Assembly (NCBI RefSeq): GCF_900115615.1
Contig: NZ_FOXB01000018.1
Coordinates: 1-42,792 of the forward strand
Length of the DNA stretch: 42,792 nucleotides
Source: Hydrogenimonas thermophila
Lineage (GTDB): Bacteria > Campylobacterota > Campylobacteria > Campylobacterales > Hydrogenimonadaceae
Reading direction: 5' to 3'
In this document: positions 27,732 to 36,470 of the stretch, piece by piece
Layout: each line of letters begins with the position of its first letter
Numbering within the stretch: the stretch's first letter is position 1
Made by a program: the position numbers and the translations under genes
The notes under the pieces: generated by a model
The model's database searches: none
Told to the model about the DNA's origin: nothing
What the model saw: the letters and a program-made list of their open reading frames with translations, nothing else

Positions 27732-27780
27732 ATGTATCCTCCTTCTTTAAATATTTATATATAATTAAGACGTAAAATTG

Positions 27781-28851
27781 TTAGCTAAACGTTACTTTGT
27801 CTAGAAAGAGTGTTACTGTAGTCCCCTCGTCCTTTTTACTTTTAAGCTCAATATCAATATTCATCTCATCACACAATTTTTTTACAATATGCAATCCGAT
27901 CCCAATACCTCGATCATTCTCTTTATAAAAACGCTCAAATACTTTATGTGGATATTCAATACCAATACCTGTATCTTCTATAATAAGCTTATCAAGATCT
28001 GGAATAAGTTTTACCGTTATACTTCCATCTTTTTTATTGTATTTGGCAGCGTTACTTAAAATATTATCAATAATGCGTATCATTGCATCTTTGTTTGCAA
28101 CTATCTTTAGCGGTGATATCTGCAAATCAAATTTTAAGTGGCTAAAAGCTCTTTCAATAAGTTGAACACGCTCTTTAAGCAGCTCATCTAAAGAGAAAAC
28201 CTCTTTTTGTAACTCATGTCCGCCAATGTAGCTTCTAAGATTATTTTGAAGGCGCAAAAGTGTCTCAACCGCTTGTTCTATCCTATCAATCTTTGTACTT
28301 TGTGGACAATCTTTTTTAAGCATCCTTACATTTAGTCTGACTATGGACAAAGGTGTATTAAAGTCGTGCAAAATATCTCTTATAAACTCTTCAGTAAGCT
28401 TTAAAGCCTCTCTTAAAGGGTGAAGCGCATAAAAAGAGAATAGTACAGAAAGGAGTATAAGCACAATAAAAATAGCAAAAAACTCAAAAAGAAGCTCTTT
28501 TTGAATCTTTGCCAAATCCTCTCTATACTTTTCACTCAAATAACTGATCTGCAAAACATACTGACTACTTCCAGGAATAGGGAAGTAGGCAAAAAGAGCT
28601 TTGTCATCTTTTTTTAAAACATAAAGTTCACTCTTTTTAGCATCGGCAAAATCTATTTCTAAATCTTTACATTTAAGATCGAAACTGCAAAGACGCATTT
28701 GAGAAAAGATTCTGTTATCGAGATTTATCTGCTCTCTTGTGTAGAGATTGTAAAAAAGAGTTGCCATCAACAGAGTTAATGAGCTTAAAAAGAGTAAAAA
28801 ACTCTTTAAAAAAGACTCCTTCTCAACACGCCTCAAGGACGTACCCCACAC
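27781..28851 (-). CDS. sensor histidine kinase
   Basis: A 356-residue membrane kinase with helices at about 15-34 and 122-141 flanking a roughly 85-residue periplasmic sensor region containing two Cys (LCSFDLKC). The dimerisation box is FIRDILHDFNTPLS with phospho-His162; the N box is DNILSNAAKYNK; G1 is EDTGIGI and G2 is GIGIGLHIVKKL. There is no recognisable HAMP domain. It overlaps the response-regulator gene by 29 bp, so they are co-translated. Downstream lies the Met/His-tailed periplasmic protein, a candidate output or accessory protein. Confidence 0.92.
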   Translation of the reverse strand: MWGTSLRRVEKESFLKSFLLFLSSLTLLMATLFYNLYTREQINLDNRIFSQMRLCSFDLKCKDLEIDFADAKKSELYVLKKDDKALFAYFPIPGSSQYVLQISYLSEKYREDLAKIQKELLFEFFAIFIVLILLSVLFSFYALHPLREALKLTEEFIRDILHDFNTPLSIVRLNVRMLKKDCPQSTKIDRIEQAVETLLRLQNNLRSYIGGHELQKEVFSLDELLKERVQLIERAFSHLKFDLQISPLKIVANKDAMIRIIDNILSNAAKYNKKDGSITVKLIPDLDKLIIEDTGIGIEYPHKVFERFYKENDRGIGIGLHIVKKLCDEMNIDIELKSKKDEGTTVTLFLDKVTFS

Positions 28852-29461
28852 CGCGGATATTTTTAAACTCCAGCCCCGTTTTCTCTTTTAGCTTGTTTAT
28901 TGCAACACGCAATGCTGTGGAGCTTGGATGCTCCAAACAATCCATTAAAACAGTTTTATCTATTACCTGCCCTATATTGTTTAAAAAATGGTTCAAAAGT
29001 GAGAGCTGAACTTCACCTAATGGAACAATATGACCATCTCTTTTCAAAGTTCCGCTTGCAGGGTCAAACTCAACATCTCCACATTTGATAACAGATGAAG
29101 CTTTAGAAAGTTTGGCATTTACACGAATCAACAACTCCTCTGGAAAAAAAGGCTTTTTAATGTAATCATCAGCCCCAAGTTCAAACCCTTTGGCAATAGT
29201 TTTAAGATCAACCAAAGCACTTATAAAGATAGTAGGAGTATCATCTTTAGCATTTCGCAAACTCTCTAACAAATCAAAACCATCAATTTCAGGAACATTA
29301 ATATCAAAAATATAGAGATCATACTTTTGTTCAAAAGTTTTATCGGCAGCTTCTGCACCATCAATGACCCAATCTACATCATAGCCATCTTCTCGCAGAA
29401 GCTCTTCCAATGTCTCACCAAGAGCACGGTCATCCTCTAAGAGGAGAATCTTTTGTTTCAA
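28823..29461 (-). CDS. OmpR/PhoB-family response regulator
   Basis: A 212-residue regulator. The receiver domain (1-120) has the acidic pair EDD near residue 10, phospho-acceptor Asp53 in FDINVPE and the conserved Lys in YIKKPF. The C-terminal winged helix (about 125-212) ends with LRVAINKLKEKTG and IRGVGYVLE, typical of OmpR/PhoB DNA-binding domains. It is the partner of the overlapping histidine kinase. The target genes are unknown; the downstream envelope genes are natural candidates. Confidence 0.94.
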   Translation of the reverse strand: MKQKILLLEDDRALGETLEELLREDGYDVDWVIDGAEAADKTFEQKYDLYIFDINVPEIDGFDLLESLRNAKDDTPTIFISALVDLKTIAKGFELGADDYIKKPFFPEELLIRVNAKLSKASSVIKCGDVEFDPASGTLKRDGHIVPLGEVQLSLLNHFLNNIGQVIDKTVLMDCLEHPSSTALRVAINKLKEKTGLEFKNIRGVGYVLEAC

Positions 29462-29469
29462 TATATCTC

Positions 29470-30651
29470 CTATTCAATGATATGGCTTACAAATTTGCTC
29501 ATATTATCTAAAATCTCTCCACCTCGTCTGAAACCAAGACCACACCCTTCATATGCAAAGAAAACACCTGCCTGATAGTTTCTGCCGTTTGAATCTTTTG
29601 GTAACTCAACAAACTCCTGATAAATAGTTGGCTGATCACCATAATCATCCTGAGCAGATGTTAAGAGATTTCCATTTGCATCCAAAATCTTTACACTGCC
29701 GCCTTCACGACCCAAAAACGGCTTTTGTACCTGTTTTTTGCCAATTGGTTCAAACGAAGTCTCTAAAAGCAGAGGATGATTTGGGTAAAGGTCCCACAAG
29801 ATTTTCATAATAGCTTTTGACTGAAACATTAATGTATATGCAGGATTGAGTATAATTGCCTTCTGATTCTCCATAATATTTGTTAAGATTCTTGCCAAAT
29901 CACTCTCTTCAATAGCGATCATCTCCCACGGAATAAGCTTAAACCAATACTCATACTGCTCATCTTTATAAAAGATGCCATCCTCATATGAAAACTCTAC
30001 CTCATCAACAAAGCTAAATGCCGTATGAAAACCTGCATCATCAGCCATCTTTTGAAGCAGTTTGGTTGTATTTTCATCTTCAATATTTCCACGAATAGCA
30101 CTGAAAAGAATTTTCCAACCTTCATAGTACTGCTCAAAATCAGCTAAATCACCATCTAGAACTATTAGACGATTAAAGTTATCTCGAATTGCTTCATATA
30201 CATTATTAAATTGTGCAGCTTCATCAAGCCCGTTTGCTTTTAGCATAGCCCACTGCACAATAGCCGTCTCAAAGAGTGCAGTCGGAGTATCAGCATTAAA
30301 CTCCAACAGTTTAATAGGAGCACCTCCTACTCCTCCAGCTAAGTCAAATCGCCCATAAATATGCCAGTGAACATCATTTTCCCAACTCTTTTTTACAGCA
30401 TCTACAAGGTTGAAAGGTATGCCTATTTCGTGAAACAGATTATTCTCTACTACATAATCCCCAGCTTCAACAAACATATCGTAAAGCTCATTAACTGCTT
30501 CATAATAGCTTTCAGCTTCTTCTTCACTGACAACTACAACTTCATCAGCAATATAAGGTGACTCATCTTTGTCTGTATGCCAATGAAAACCAATTGACTC
30601 AAGAAATTCTGGGGTAAGAGGGTCAAGCTTTTTAAGAGTTACACTGCTCAT
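29470..30651 (-). CDS. glutathionylspermidine synthase-like ATP-grasp protein
   Basis: A 393-residue protein of the GSP_synth family (YgiC/YjfC-like ATP-grasp ligases). Family signatures are YGRFDLAGG near residue 100, KLLEFNADTPTALFE, and a C-terminal KPFLGREGGSV nucleotide-binding segment. It lacks the amidase domain of true bifunctional glutathionylspermidine synthetase, so the substrate is uncertain. It overlaps the UPF0323 lipoprotein gene by 4 bp; I recall this pairing in Campylobacter jejuni. Confidence 0.88.
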   Translation of the reverse strand: MSSVTLKKLDPLTPEFLESIGFHWHTDKDESPYIADEVVVVSEEEAESYYEAVNELYDMFVEAGDYVVENNLFHEIGIPFNLVDAVKKSWENDVHWHIYGRFDLAGGVGGAPIKLLEFNADTPTALFETAIVQWAMLKANGLDEAAQFNNVYEAIRDNFNRLIVLDGDLADFEQYYEGWKILFSAIRGNIEDENTTKLLQKMADDAGFHTAFSFVDEVEFSYEDGIFYKDEQYEYWFKLIPWEMIAIEESDLARILTNIMENQKAIILNPAYTLMFQSKAIMKILWDLYPNHPLLLETSFEPIGKKQVQKPFLGREGGSVKILDANGNLLTSAQDDYGDQPTIYQEFVELPKDSNGRNYQAGVFFAYEGCGLGFRRGGEILDNMSKFVSHIIE

Positions 30652-31265
30652 CCGCCTATGCTCCCAAATGTAGATTTTGATCCTGTTTTGCTGCTTCCAA
30701 AAAATCCAGACCGTGTTGAGCGACTTTTTGTAGCAGTGCTACTCTGTTTTACTTTATTGAAACTGTTTACACTACGCTGATATGCTGTAGGAGACTTGTA
30801 ACTGCGCTGACGATTTTGCTGATAGTTTGGATTGTTAAAAAGTTTGTTTCCTATCCAGCTTCCGATGATAGCACCTGCAGCTGAAGCAAGCAGTGCTTCT
30901 CCAAGCCCCAATCCTCCACTGCTCATCTGAGGCTGTGTAAGTGCAGATTCACCGCTGTCTATGCGTTTAGCCTCTTCTGCCACTAAAGCATCAAGCTCCT
31001 CTTTAGTTAAAATCTTTTCAGTACCGTCAAGCTTACGCAATATAACACGAGTTGTATCGGCAGGATACTCCTCTGCTATCTTATATTTATTAGGAGCTAC
31101 CTCATCTATAACAACAAAAGCACCCTGTTTTTGACTTGCCTGTGTAAAAGCATCACTTTGTCCTTCTGATTGCTTTTGATCACACCCACTAAAAGCAATC
31201 ATTGCAATAGCACCAAACGAACCAACCATTGCATAAGTAGAAATCTTTTTAATATAGTGTTTCAA
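30648..31265 (-). CDS. UPF0323-family lipoprotein
   Basis: A 205-residue lipoprotein with signal peptide and lipobox FSGC (Cys28). A glycine-rich hydrophobic segment, LLASAAGAIIGSWIGNKLF, lies at about 118-136. The tail is basic and rich in Ser, Gly and Arg. The start is TTG at 31263-31265 with AGGGGAGAG six to seven bases upstream. In Campylobacter jejuni the equivalent gene has been linked to motility and virulence phenotypes; the molecular role is unknown. It is translationally coupled to the ATP-grasp gene. Confidence 0.82.
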   Translation of the reverse strand: MKHYIKKISTYAMVGSFGAIAMIAFSGCDQKQSEGQSDAFTQASQKQGAFVVIDEVAPNKYKIAEEYPADTTRVILRKLDGTEKILTKEELDALVAEEAKRIDSGESALTQPQMSSGGLGLGEALLASAAGAIIGSWIGNKLFNNPNYQQNRQRSYKSPTAYQRSVNSFNKVKQSSTATKSRSTRSGFFGSSKTGSKSTFGSIGG

Positions 31266-31478
31266 ATCTATCTCTCCCCTCTTTATTTATCAGTTAAATA
31301 TTCTATCAAATTACTCCAAATATAGTAATGAAAATGTTTTTGTATAATTAAATTGTTTATTTAAAATTATATCTTTCGTTTAAGAAAAGATTTGATATCA
31401 TAACCAAAGTTTAATTCATTAATCATATTTATTGACAATCTTTTTGTCAATAAAATGAAAAAATACCAAAAAATAGGT

Positions 31479-31525
31479 GTTCCGGTCAGTTTTACATATA
31501 AACCTTATGTAAAACTGACCGGAAC
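31479..31525 (+). other. perfect 20-bp inverted repeat in the porin leader
   Basis: Left arm 31479-31498 and right arm 31506-31525 are exact reverse complements, with a 7-nt loop (taaacct). The repeat ends 29 bp before the porin ATG and 17 bp before its AAGGGAG ribosome-binding site. No T-tract follows. In RNA this would be a very stable 5'-UTR hairpin; in DNA a possible operator. The remaining 31266-31478 upstream contains only AT-rich sequence and a stray TATAAT at 31343-31348. Confidence 0.85.
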
Positions 31526-31554
31526 GGTTAATCCAAACATACAAGGGAGTAAGT

Positions 31555-32811
31555 ATGAAAAAAATCAAAATGAGTCTTGTCGCGGCTATCGCAGCAGCTG
31601 CAGCTACAACTGGTGCTAATGCAGGTGCACTTGACAGTATTCTTAGCAATCCAAAACTTGATCTTGAGCTTCGCCCAAGATATGAGTATGTAGATGCAAG
31701 TACAGCAAATGATGCTAAAGCATTTACTATAAGAACAGCTCTTGGCGCTCAATTCGGACTATTCGGGGTAAATGGTTTAAATGCCCAAATTCAAGGTATG
31801 AGTGTTGATAACTTTGGTCTAGTTACTGATTATGATCCAGAAAATACTGCTTATCCAAAAGTTCTTGATGGAACACAAGCTCGTGTTACTCAAGCAAATA
31901 TATCTTATGCTAAAAATGGATTTGTTGGAATCCTTGGTCGTAAAATGGTTGTCCTTGACAATGCTCGCTTCATTGGTAATGTTGGCTGGAGACAAATGCC
32001 ACAAACTTATGATTTGGCAGCAGGAATCTATAACTATGATAAGCTAAGTGTGCTTGCAGCATATGTAACTCAAGTTAACCGTATTTTTAATACTGATGGT
32101 GATAGTCTAACTAGTAATAAATTATCTACAGGAACTGTTCTTTTGCATGCTACATATAAAGCTATGCCAGCATTAACACTTACTGCTTATGATTATATGA
32201 TTCAAAACTTTGCTGATCATATTGGTATTCGTGCAACAGGAAAAATTAATGCTGGTAGTGTAAAACTCGCTTATGAAGCAGAATATGCAAAACAAAATGA
32301 TCCTACTTTAGATGATAGTAATGAACCTTTAGTACCAGGTACTTTAACAATGTATACAAAACAAGATGCTGATTATTATAAATTAGGATTGAGTGCTACA
32401 ATGAGTGGTTTTACAGTAGGTGCCGCTTATGAAGTTTTAGGAGAAGCATCAGGAGATGGACAAAGAGAATTTTATACTCCTCTTGCAACACTACATGCTA
32501 TGAATGGTTGGGCTGATGTATTTGCTACTGGTACTAAAGACAATCTGTCAGGTTTAACAGATGCAAGTGTTAAACTAGCATATAATGCAGGTAAATTTGG
32601 TAAACTTGTAACTGTTTATCATAAATTTGAAAGTGATGCAGGAAGTACTGATTACGGTACAGAAATTGATGCTGCATATAACTTTAAAATTAACAAGAAC
32701 CTTGGCTTACTTCTTAAAGGTGCTTGGTTTGATGCAGATGCGAATGGTGGATATACTGATACTACAAAATACTGGGTACAACTCGACTACAAATTCAGCG
32801 CAAAACTCTAA
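31555..32811 (+). CDS. outer-membrane porin
   Basis: A 418-residue outer-membrane protein. The signal peptide is about 1-23 with cleavage after GANA. The mature protein begins GALDSILSNPKLDLELRPRYEYVDAS and consists of amphipathic strands with the TIRTALGAQFGLF element typical of Campylobacterota OprD/Opr-like porins; the C-terminus is YWVQLDYKFSAKL. AAGGGAG precedes the ATG. The gene is monocistronic, bounded by a leader hairpin and a strong terminator, which suggests high expression. Substrate specificity is unknown. Confidence 0.86.
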   Translation: MKKIKMSLVAAIAAAAATTGANAGALDSILSNPKLDLELRPRYEYVDASTANDAKAFTIRTALGAQFGLFGVNGLNAQIQGMSVDNFGLVTDYDPENTAYPKVLDGTQARVTQANISYAKNGFVGILGRKMVVLDNARFIGNVGWRQMPQTYDLAAGIYNYDKLSVLAAYVTQVNRIFNTDGDSLTSNKLSTGTVLLHATYKAMPALTLTAYDYMIQNFADHIGIRATGKINAGSVKLAYEAEYAKQNDPTLDDSNEPLVPGTLTMYTKQDADYYKLGLSATMSGFTVGAAYEVLGEASGDGQREFYTPLATLHAMNGWADVFATGTKDNLSGLTDASVKLAYNAGKFGKLVTVYHKFESDAGSTDYGTEIDAAYNFKINKNLGLLLKGAWFDADANGGYTDTTKYWVQLDYKFSAKL

Positions 32812-32823
32812 TCTATCTTTCCA

Positions 32824-32843
32824 AAACCGCCTTCGGGCGGTTT
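32824..32843 (+). terminator. porin terminator, UUCG tetraloop
   Basis: AAACCGCC, loop TTCG, GGCGGTTT is a perfect 8-bp stem followed by GTTT, 12 bp after the porin stop. It also works on the minus strand for the convergent hydrogenase operon. Confidence 0.85.
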
Positions 32844-32910
32844 GTTTCAGCAGTACGACGTCTCTTTTTTCCCACTCCTACTCCTTAGGCGCGTACTGTT
32901 GAAACAAGCC
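32839..32910. other. long imperfect inverted repeat overlapping the terminator
   Basis: 32839-32857 pairs with 32892-32910 over 19 positions with only two G-U wobbles. The 34-nt loop is C/U-rich on the plus strand (TTTTTTCCCACTCCTACTCC) and contains CTCCT, complementary to AGGAG ribosome-binding sites. The left arm uses the right half of the porin terminator, so the two folds exclude each other. It lies between the convergent porin and hydrogenase genes. Confidence 0.7.
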
Positions 32911-32920
32911 CTTTATACCT

Positions 32921-33466
32921 CTATGCAGTAGCGGCAGTAGGAGAGCCGTATTCGTAAATAATATCTTCTAGTTTTTTACCTGATCTTTTTTTAGTAGCTT
33001 CAATTCCTACACTCTCAAGTTCTTTTAGCACAGCTTCAATAAACCCATAAAATTTCTCTTTAATCTCATTTGTCATATCTATCTCAACACTCTCTATATC
33101 TTTAGGAACAATGCCTATGACATTTACCTCTGCCATAGATTCAAGCATTGAACAGATTTCAAGCATTTCAACAACTTCAACTTCATGTGCTGTCTGATGA
33201 TAGCTGCCAAGACCCATCAAGGCATCTGAAGGAAGGTTGTATACAGAACCTGCTTCATCTTTAATGGAGACAGTATCGAGTATTATGACTTTATCATAAC
33301 TTTGGTAGTATGTCATCAGTTTAAACCCAAGCGTTCCACCGTCGATGATATCGACGGTGGTTGAGAAGTCATAATTCTCTTTCAAATATTTTGCTGCATA
33401 AATTCCAACACCTTCATCTTTAAAAAGTATATTCCCTATGCCAATGACTATTGTCTTTTTCTTCAT
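32921..33466 (-). CDS. hydD: [NiFe]-hydrogenase maturation protease
   Basis: Endopeptidase that removes the C-terminal tail of the hydrogenase large subunit after Ni insertion. The 181-residue protein starts with the HybD/HycI-family GIGNILFKDEGVG (nickel-sensing Glu/Asp), has ILDTVS, and a conserved His in YHQTAHEVE. It is last in the operon, 10 bp after the large subunit. The symbol follows Wolinella/Campylobacter usage. Confidence 0.92.
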   Translation of the reverse strand: MKKKTIVIGIGNILFKDEGVGIYAAKYLKENYDFSTTVDIIDGGTLGFKLMTYYQSYDKVIILDTVSIKDEAGSVYNLPSDALMGLGSYHQTAHEVEVVEMLEICSMLESMAEVNVIGIVPKDIESVEIDMTNEIKEKFYGFIEAVLKELESVGIEATKKRSGKKLEDIIYEYGSPTAATA

Positions 33467-33476
33467 ACTTCTTCCT

Positions 33477-35207
33477 TTATATTGAGCAGCTTGTATTTAC
33501 TTTATATACTCCCAGCTCTTTTCCTTTTGTATCGACAATATGTACAGCACAAGCAATACAAGGGTCAAAACTATGAACAGTTCTAAGAATCTCAAGCGGC
33601 TGATCTGGATCTGAAACTTTTAAACCTATGAGACTCTCTTCATAAGCCCCTTTTCTCTCTTTGTAGTCACGCGGAGCTGCATTCCATGTAGATGGAACAA
33701 CTGCCTGATAGTTAGCAACTTTACCGTTTTGAATTCTAACCCAATGCCCCAATGCACCGCGAGGTGCCTCTTCTATGCCATACCCTCTGGCATTTTGGCT
33801 AACTCTATTAAAATCAAACGGTGTAGTTGTTTTAATATCTCCAGATGCTACATTTGCTGAAAGCTCATCGATCCAATCAACCATAACATCTGCCAATAAC
33901 TCTGTCTCTATTGCACGTGCTGCCGTACGTCCTACAGAAGAGAATAGTGCTTCAGTAGGCAAGCCAGAATTTGTAAGAAATTTCGTTACATAGTCACTAA
34001 TGAGAGCATCTCCTCTTGCCATTCCAACAGCCATTCGTGCAAGCGGTCCTACCTCAACACGAGTATCATCATAAAGTGGCGATTTGATCCAACTGTATTT
34101 GCCTGCCGTATCAAGATAAGCTATTCCATTCTCTTTGCGCCCAAAACCTGTATAGTTTGGTTCAGTCACTCCATCATACGGGTGAAGATTACTACTTCCA
34201 CTATACCAAGCGTGAGTAACATCTTCAGTCACTTTTGATGGATCAAAATCGATCGCACTTGAGAGATCACCATTCAACACCAACCCGCCAGGGAAAAGCA
34301 TCTCTCCATTGTACATAGGGTTATCATCTAGTCTAAATCCACCATAAACAAGAAAGTTTTTCAACCCTGCTCCAACTCCAGCACGAGCTTCATCAGCATA
34401 TGCCGAGCTTATCATATAAATATCAGGTAAATATGCCTGCTTAATGAACCTTCTAAACTCCAGATGCAAGTCTTTAAATAACGCTCTTCGTGCCGAACTT
34501 TTAATATCATCAACACAAGTAACACCACCTACAACAATGCTTTGAGGATGCGGATCTTTTCCTCCAAATATTGCTATCATTTTTGAGACATTACGCTGTA
34601 AATCAAGTGCTTGAAGATAGTGTGTAATGCCTATTAGGTTCTGTTCTGGAGTTAATTTATAGCTTTTATTTCCCCAGTATCCATTTCCGAAAATTCCCAG
34701 TCGTCCCTGATTTACAAATGTCCTTACACGCTCTTGAACATTGGCAAACTCAGTAGCTGAATCTGTCCAAGGTGTCTCTCCTAAAACAGATGCCCACTTT
34801 TTAGCCTCTGCTGCAGCTTTTTGAGGATCAGCATTTAAAGCAGATGTAATGTCAATCCAATCAAGTGAATGCAAATGATAAAAGTGAACAAGATGGTCAT
34901 GCAAAAATAGTGCACCCTGCATAAGGTTTCTGACAATACGTGCATTTTTTGGAATTGTAATTCCAAATGCATGCTCAACAGCCTCTATACTGCGCTGATA
35001 GTGAGTAACAGTACAAACCCCACAGATACGCATAGCTAAAAGACCGCAATCTCTAGGGTCACGCCCTTTAAGAATTGTCTCTATTCCTCGAAACATTGTA
35101 GATGAGCTGAAGGCATCAACAATTGTATTGTTATCGTCAATGACAGCTTCTATGCGAAGGTGTCCTTCTATTCTTGTTATTGGATCTATTACTATATGTT
35201 TAGCCAT
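33477..35207 (-). CDS. hydB: [NiFe]-hydrogenase large subunit
   Basis: Catalytic subunit with the Ni-Fe(CN)2CO site, exported to the periplasm with the small subunit. The 576-residue protein has the L1 motif RGIE...RICGVCTVTH (Cys62, Cys65) and the L2 motif DPCIACAVH (Cys550, Cys553, His556), giving all four metal ligands. Residues 557-576 form the tail expected to be cut after His556 by the protease encoded next. It overlaps the small-subunit stop by 1 bp. It fits group 1 uptake hydrogenases; finer grouping needs a tree. Confidence 0.97.
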   Translation of the reverse strand: MAKHIVIDPITRIEGHLRIEAVIDDNNTIVDAFSSSTMFRGIETILKGRDPRDCGLLAMRICGVCTVTHYQRSIEAVEHAFGITIPKNARIVRNLMQGALFLHDHLVHFYHLHSLDWIDITSALNADPQKAAAEAKKWASVLGETPWTDSATEFANVQERVRTFVNQGRLGIFGNGYWGNKSYKLTPEQNLIGITHYLQALDLQRNVSKMIAIFGGKDPHPQSIVVGGVTCVDDIKSSARRALFKDLHLEFRRFIKQAYLPDIYMISSAYADEARAGVGAGLKNFLVYGGFRLDDNPMYNGEMLFPGGLVLNGDLSSAIDFDPSKVTEDVTHAWYSGSSNLHPYDGVTEPNYTGFGRKENGIAYLDTAGKYSWIKSPLYDDTRVEVGPLARMAVGMARGDALISDYVTKFLTNSGLPTEALFSSVGRTAARAIETELLADVMVDWIDELSANVASGDIKTTTPFDFNRVSQNARGYGIEEAPRGALGHWVRIQNGKVANYQAVVPSTWNAAPRDYKERKGAYEESLIGLKVSDPDQPLEILRTVHSFDPCIACAVHIVDTKGKELGVYKVNTSCSI

Positions 35208-36445
35208 TACGCTTCCCCCTTATCAGCTCTCTTTTTTTCCAATGCCGTTGCAGCAGCATAAATACCGGCACCTATTTCAGTTGCAGCGACTACTCCAAAA
35301 CTTGATCTATCTATTTTTGTGTCAATACTGTTTGATGCAACTACTATAGTTGTATCATCTATAGGTCTCTCAAACGCATATTTGTCCCAAAAGTCAGGCT
35401 CTGAACATCCAATACATCCACGACCTGCACCTATTGGCCAGTTAACACCGTCGTTGTAGCGTACAATTCCACAGTTATTGAAAGTCATTGGTCCTTTACA
35501 ACCCATTTTATAGAGACAGAAGTTGTTTTTTGCTCCTGCATCTCCCCACTCTTCTACAAACTCACCTGCATCAAAGTGAACACGTCGCTCACAAGTGTCA
35601 TGTATGCGATATCCAAATGCAAACTTAGGTCGAAGAAGAGAGTCTAGTTCAGGAAGCTCTCCTGTTAGAACATAGTGTAAAATCACTCCAACCATATTTG
35701 CAGGGTTTGCAGGACATGCCGGAATATTGATAATAGGCTTGCCTGAGACAATATCCATTACCCCTTTTGCTCCGGTTGGATTTGGTGCTGCTGCAGGGAC
35801 TCCGCCAAATGTTGCACAGCTTCCGACAGCAACAACTGCCGCAGCATCAGCAGATAAGCGTTTCAAATGCTCTTCAAATGTCTCTCCACTAGCTCCAATC
35901 GTTCCATAATACCCGCCAATTGCCGTAGGAATTGAACCTTCAACAAACAGAAGATACCTTCCTTTAAATGTATTGATAGCATCTTGCATCTGTGCTTCAG
36001 CCTGATGTCCGGCTGCTGCCATTAAAGTTTCGTGAAACTCCAAACTGATAATCTCTAAAATAATCTCATCCACTTTTGGTTTTTCACTTCTAAGCAAAGC
36101 TTCGCTGTTTCCAGCACAATCTTGCAACTCTATCCAGATAACAGGTACACGGTTCATAACTTCAGCAGCTTCTGCTACCAAAGGTTCAAAAAAGCTAGGC
36201 AACATAAGCATTGCTGTTGTTGCGCTTACCCATTTCAAAAAATCGCGCCGATCACACCCCTCTGCAGACAAGACATCTTGCAGTTGAGCTTTATTACCGC
36301 CAAACGGCTCTATGTTTTTGAGATTTTCTATTCTTTGTTTACACTGTTCATAAAGTTTTTGGTAGTAAGTATCACCTTTATTTGTATCTACTCTTGAACT
36401 TTTTGCAGTAAAAAGTTTTTGAACAGCATCTTTTTTATCGATCAT
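35207..36445 (-). CDS. hydA: [NiFe]-hydrogenase small subunit, Tat-exported
   Basis: Electron-transfer subunit with three FeS clusters. The ATG at 36445 is chosen because GGGGAGG lies 7 bases upstream; the frame extends to a TTG at 36481 that would overlap the cytochrome gene. In 412 residues, a long polar N-region (1-65) precedes the Tat motif RRDFLKW (66-72) and cleavage near 93. Medial and distal ligands are all present (His282, Cys285, Cys310, Cys316, Cys325, Cys344, Cys347). At the proximal site Cys110, Cys210 and Cys244 are present, but the fourth position is Asn113 (CAGN instead of CxxC). A hydrophobic segment at about 383-401 may be a membrane tail. Confidence 0.95.
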   Translation of the reverse strand: MIDKKDAVQKLFTAKSSRVDTNKGDTYYQKLYEQCKQRIENLKNIEPFGGNKAQLQDVLSAEGCDRRDFLKWVSATTAMLMLPSFFEPLVAEAAEVMNRVPVIWIELQDCAGNSEALLRSEKPKVDEIILEIISLEFHETLMAAAGHQAEAQMQDAINTFKGRYLLFVEGSIPTAIGGYYGTIGASGETFEEHLKRLSADAAAVVAVGSCATFGGVPAAAPNPTGAKGVMDIVSGKPIINIPACPANPANMVGVILHYVLTGELPELDSLLRPKFAFGYRIHDTCERRVHFDAGEFVEEWGDAGAKNNFCLYKMGCKGPMTFNNCGIVRYNDGVNWPIGAGRGCIGCSEPDFWDKYAFERPIDDTTIVVASNSIDTKIDRSSFGVVAATEIGAGIYAAATALEKKRADKGEA

Positions 36446-36470
36446 AGTTTCATCCTCCCCAAATAATCTC

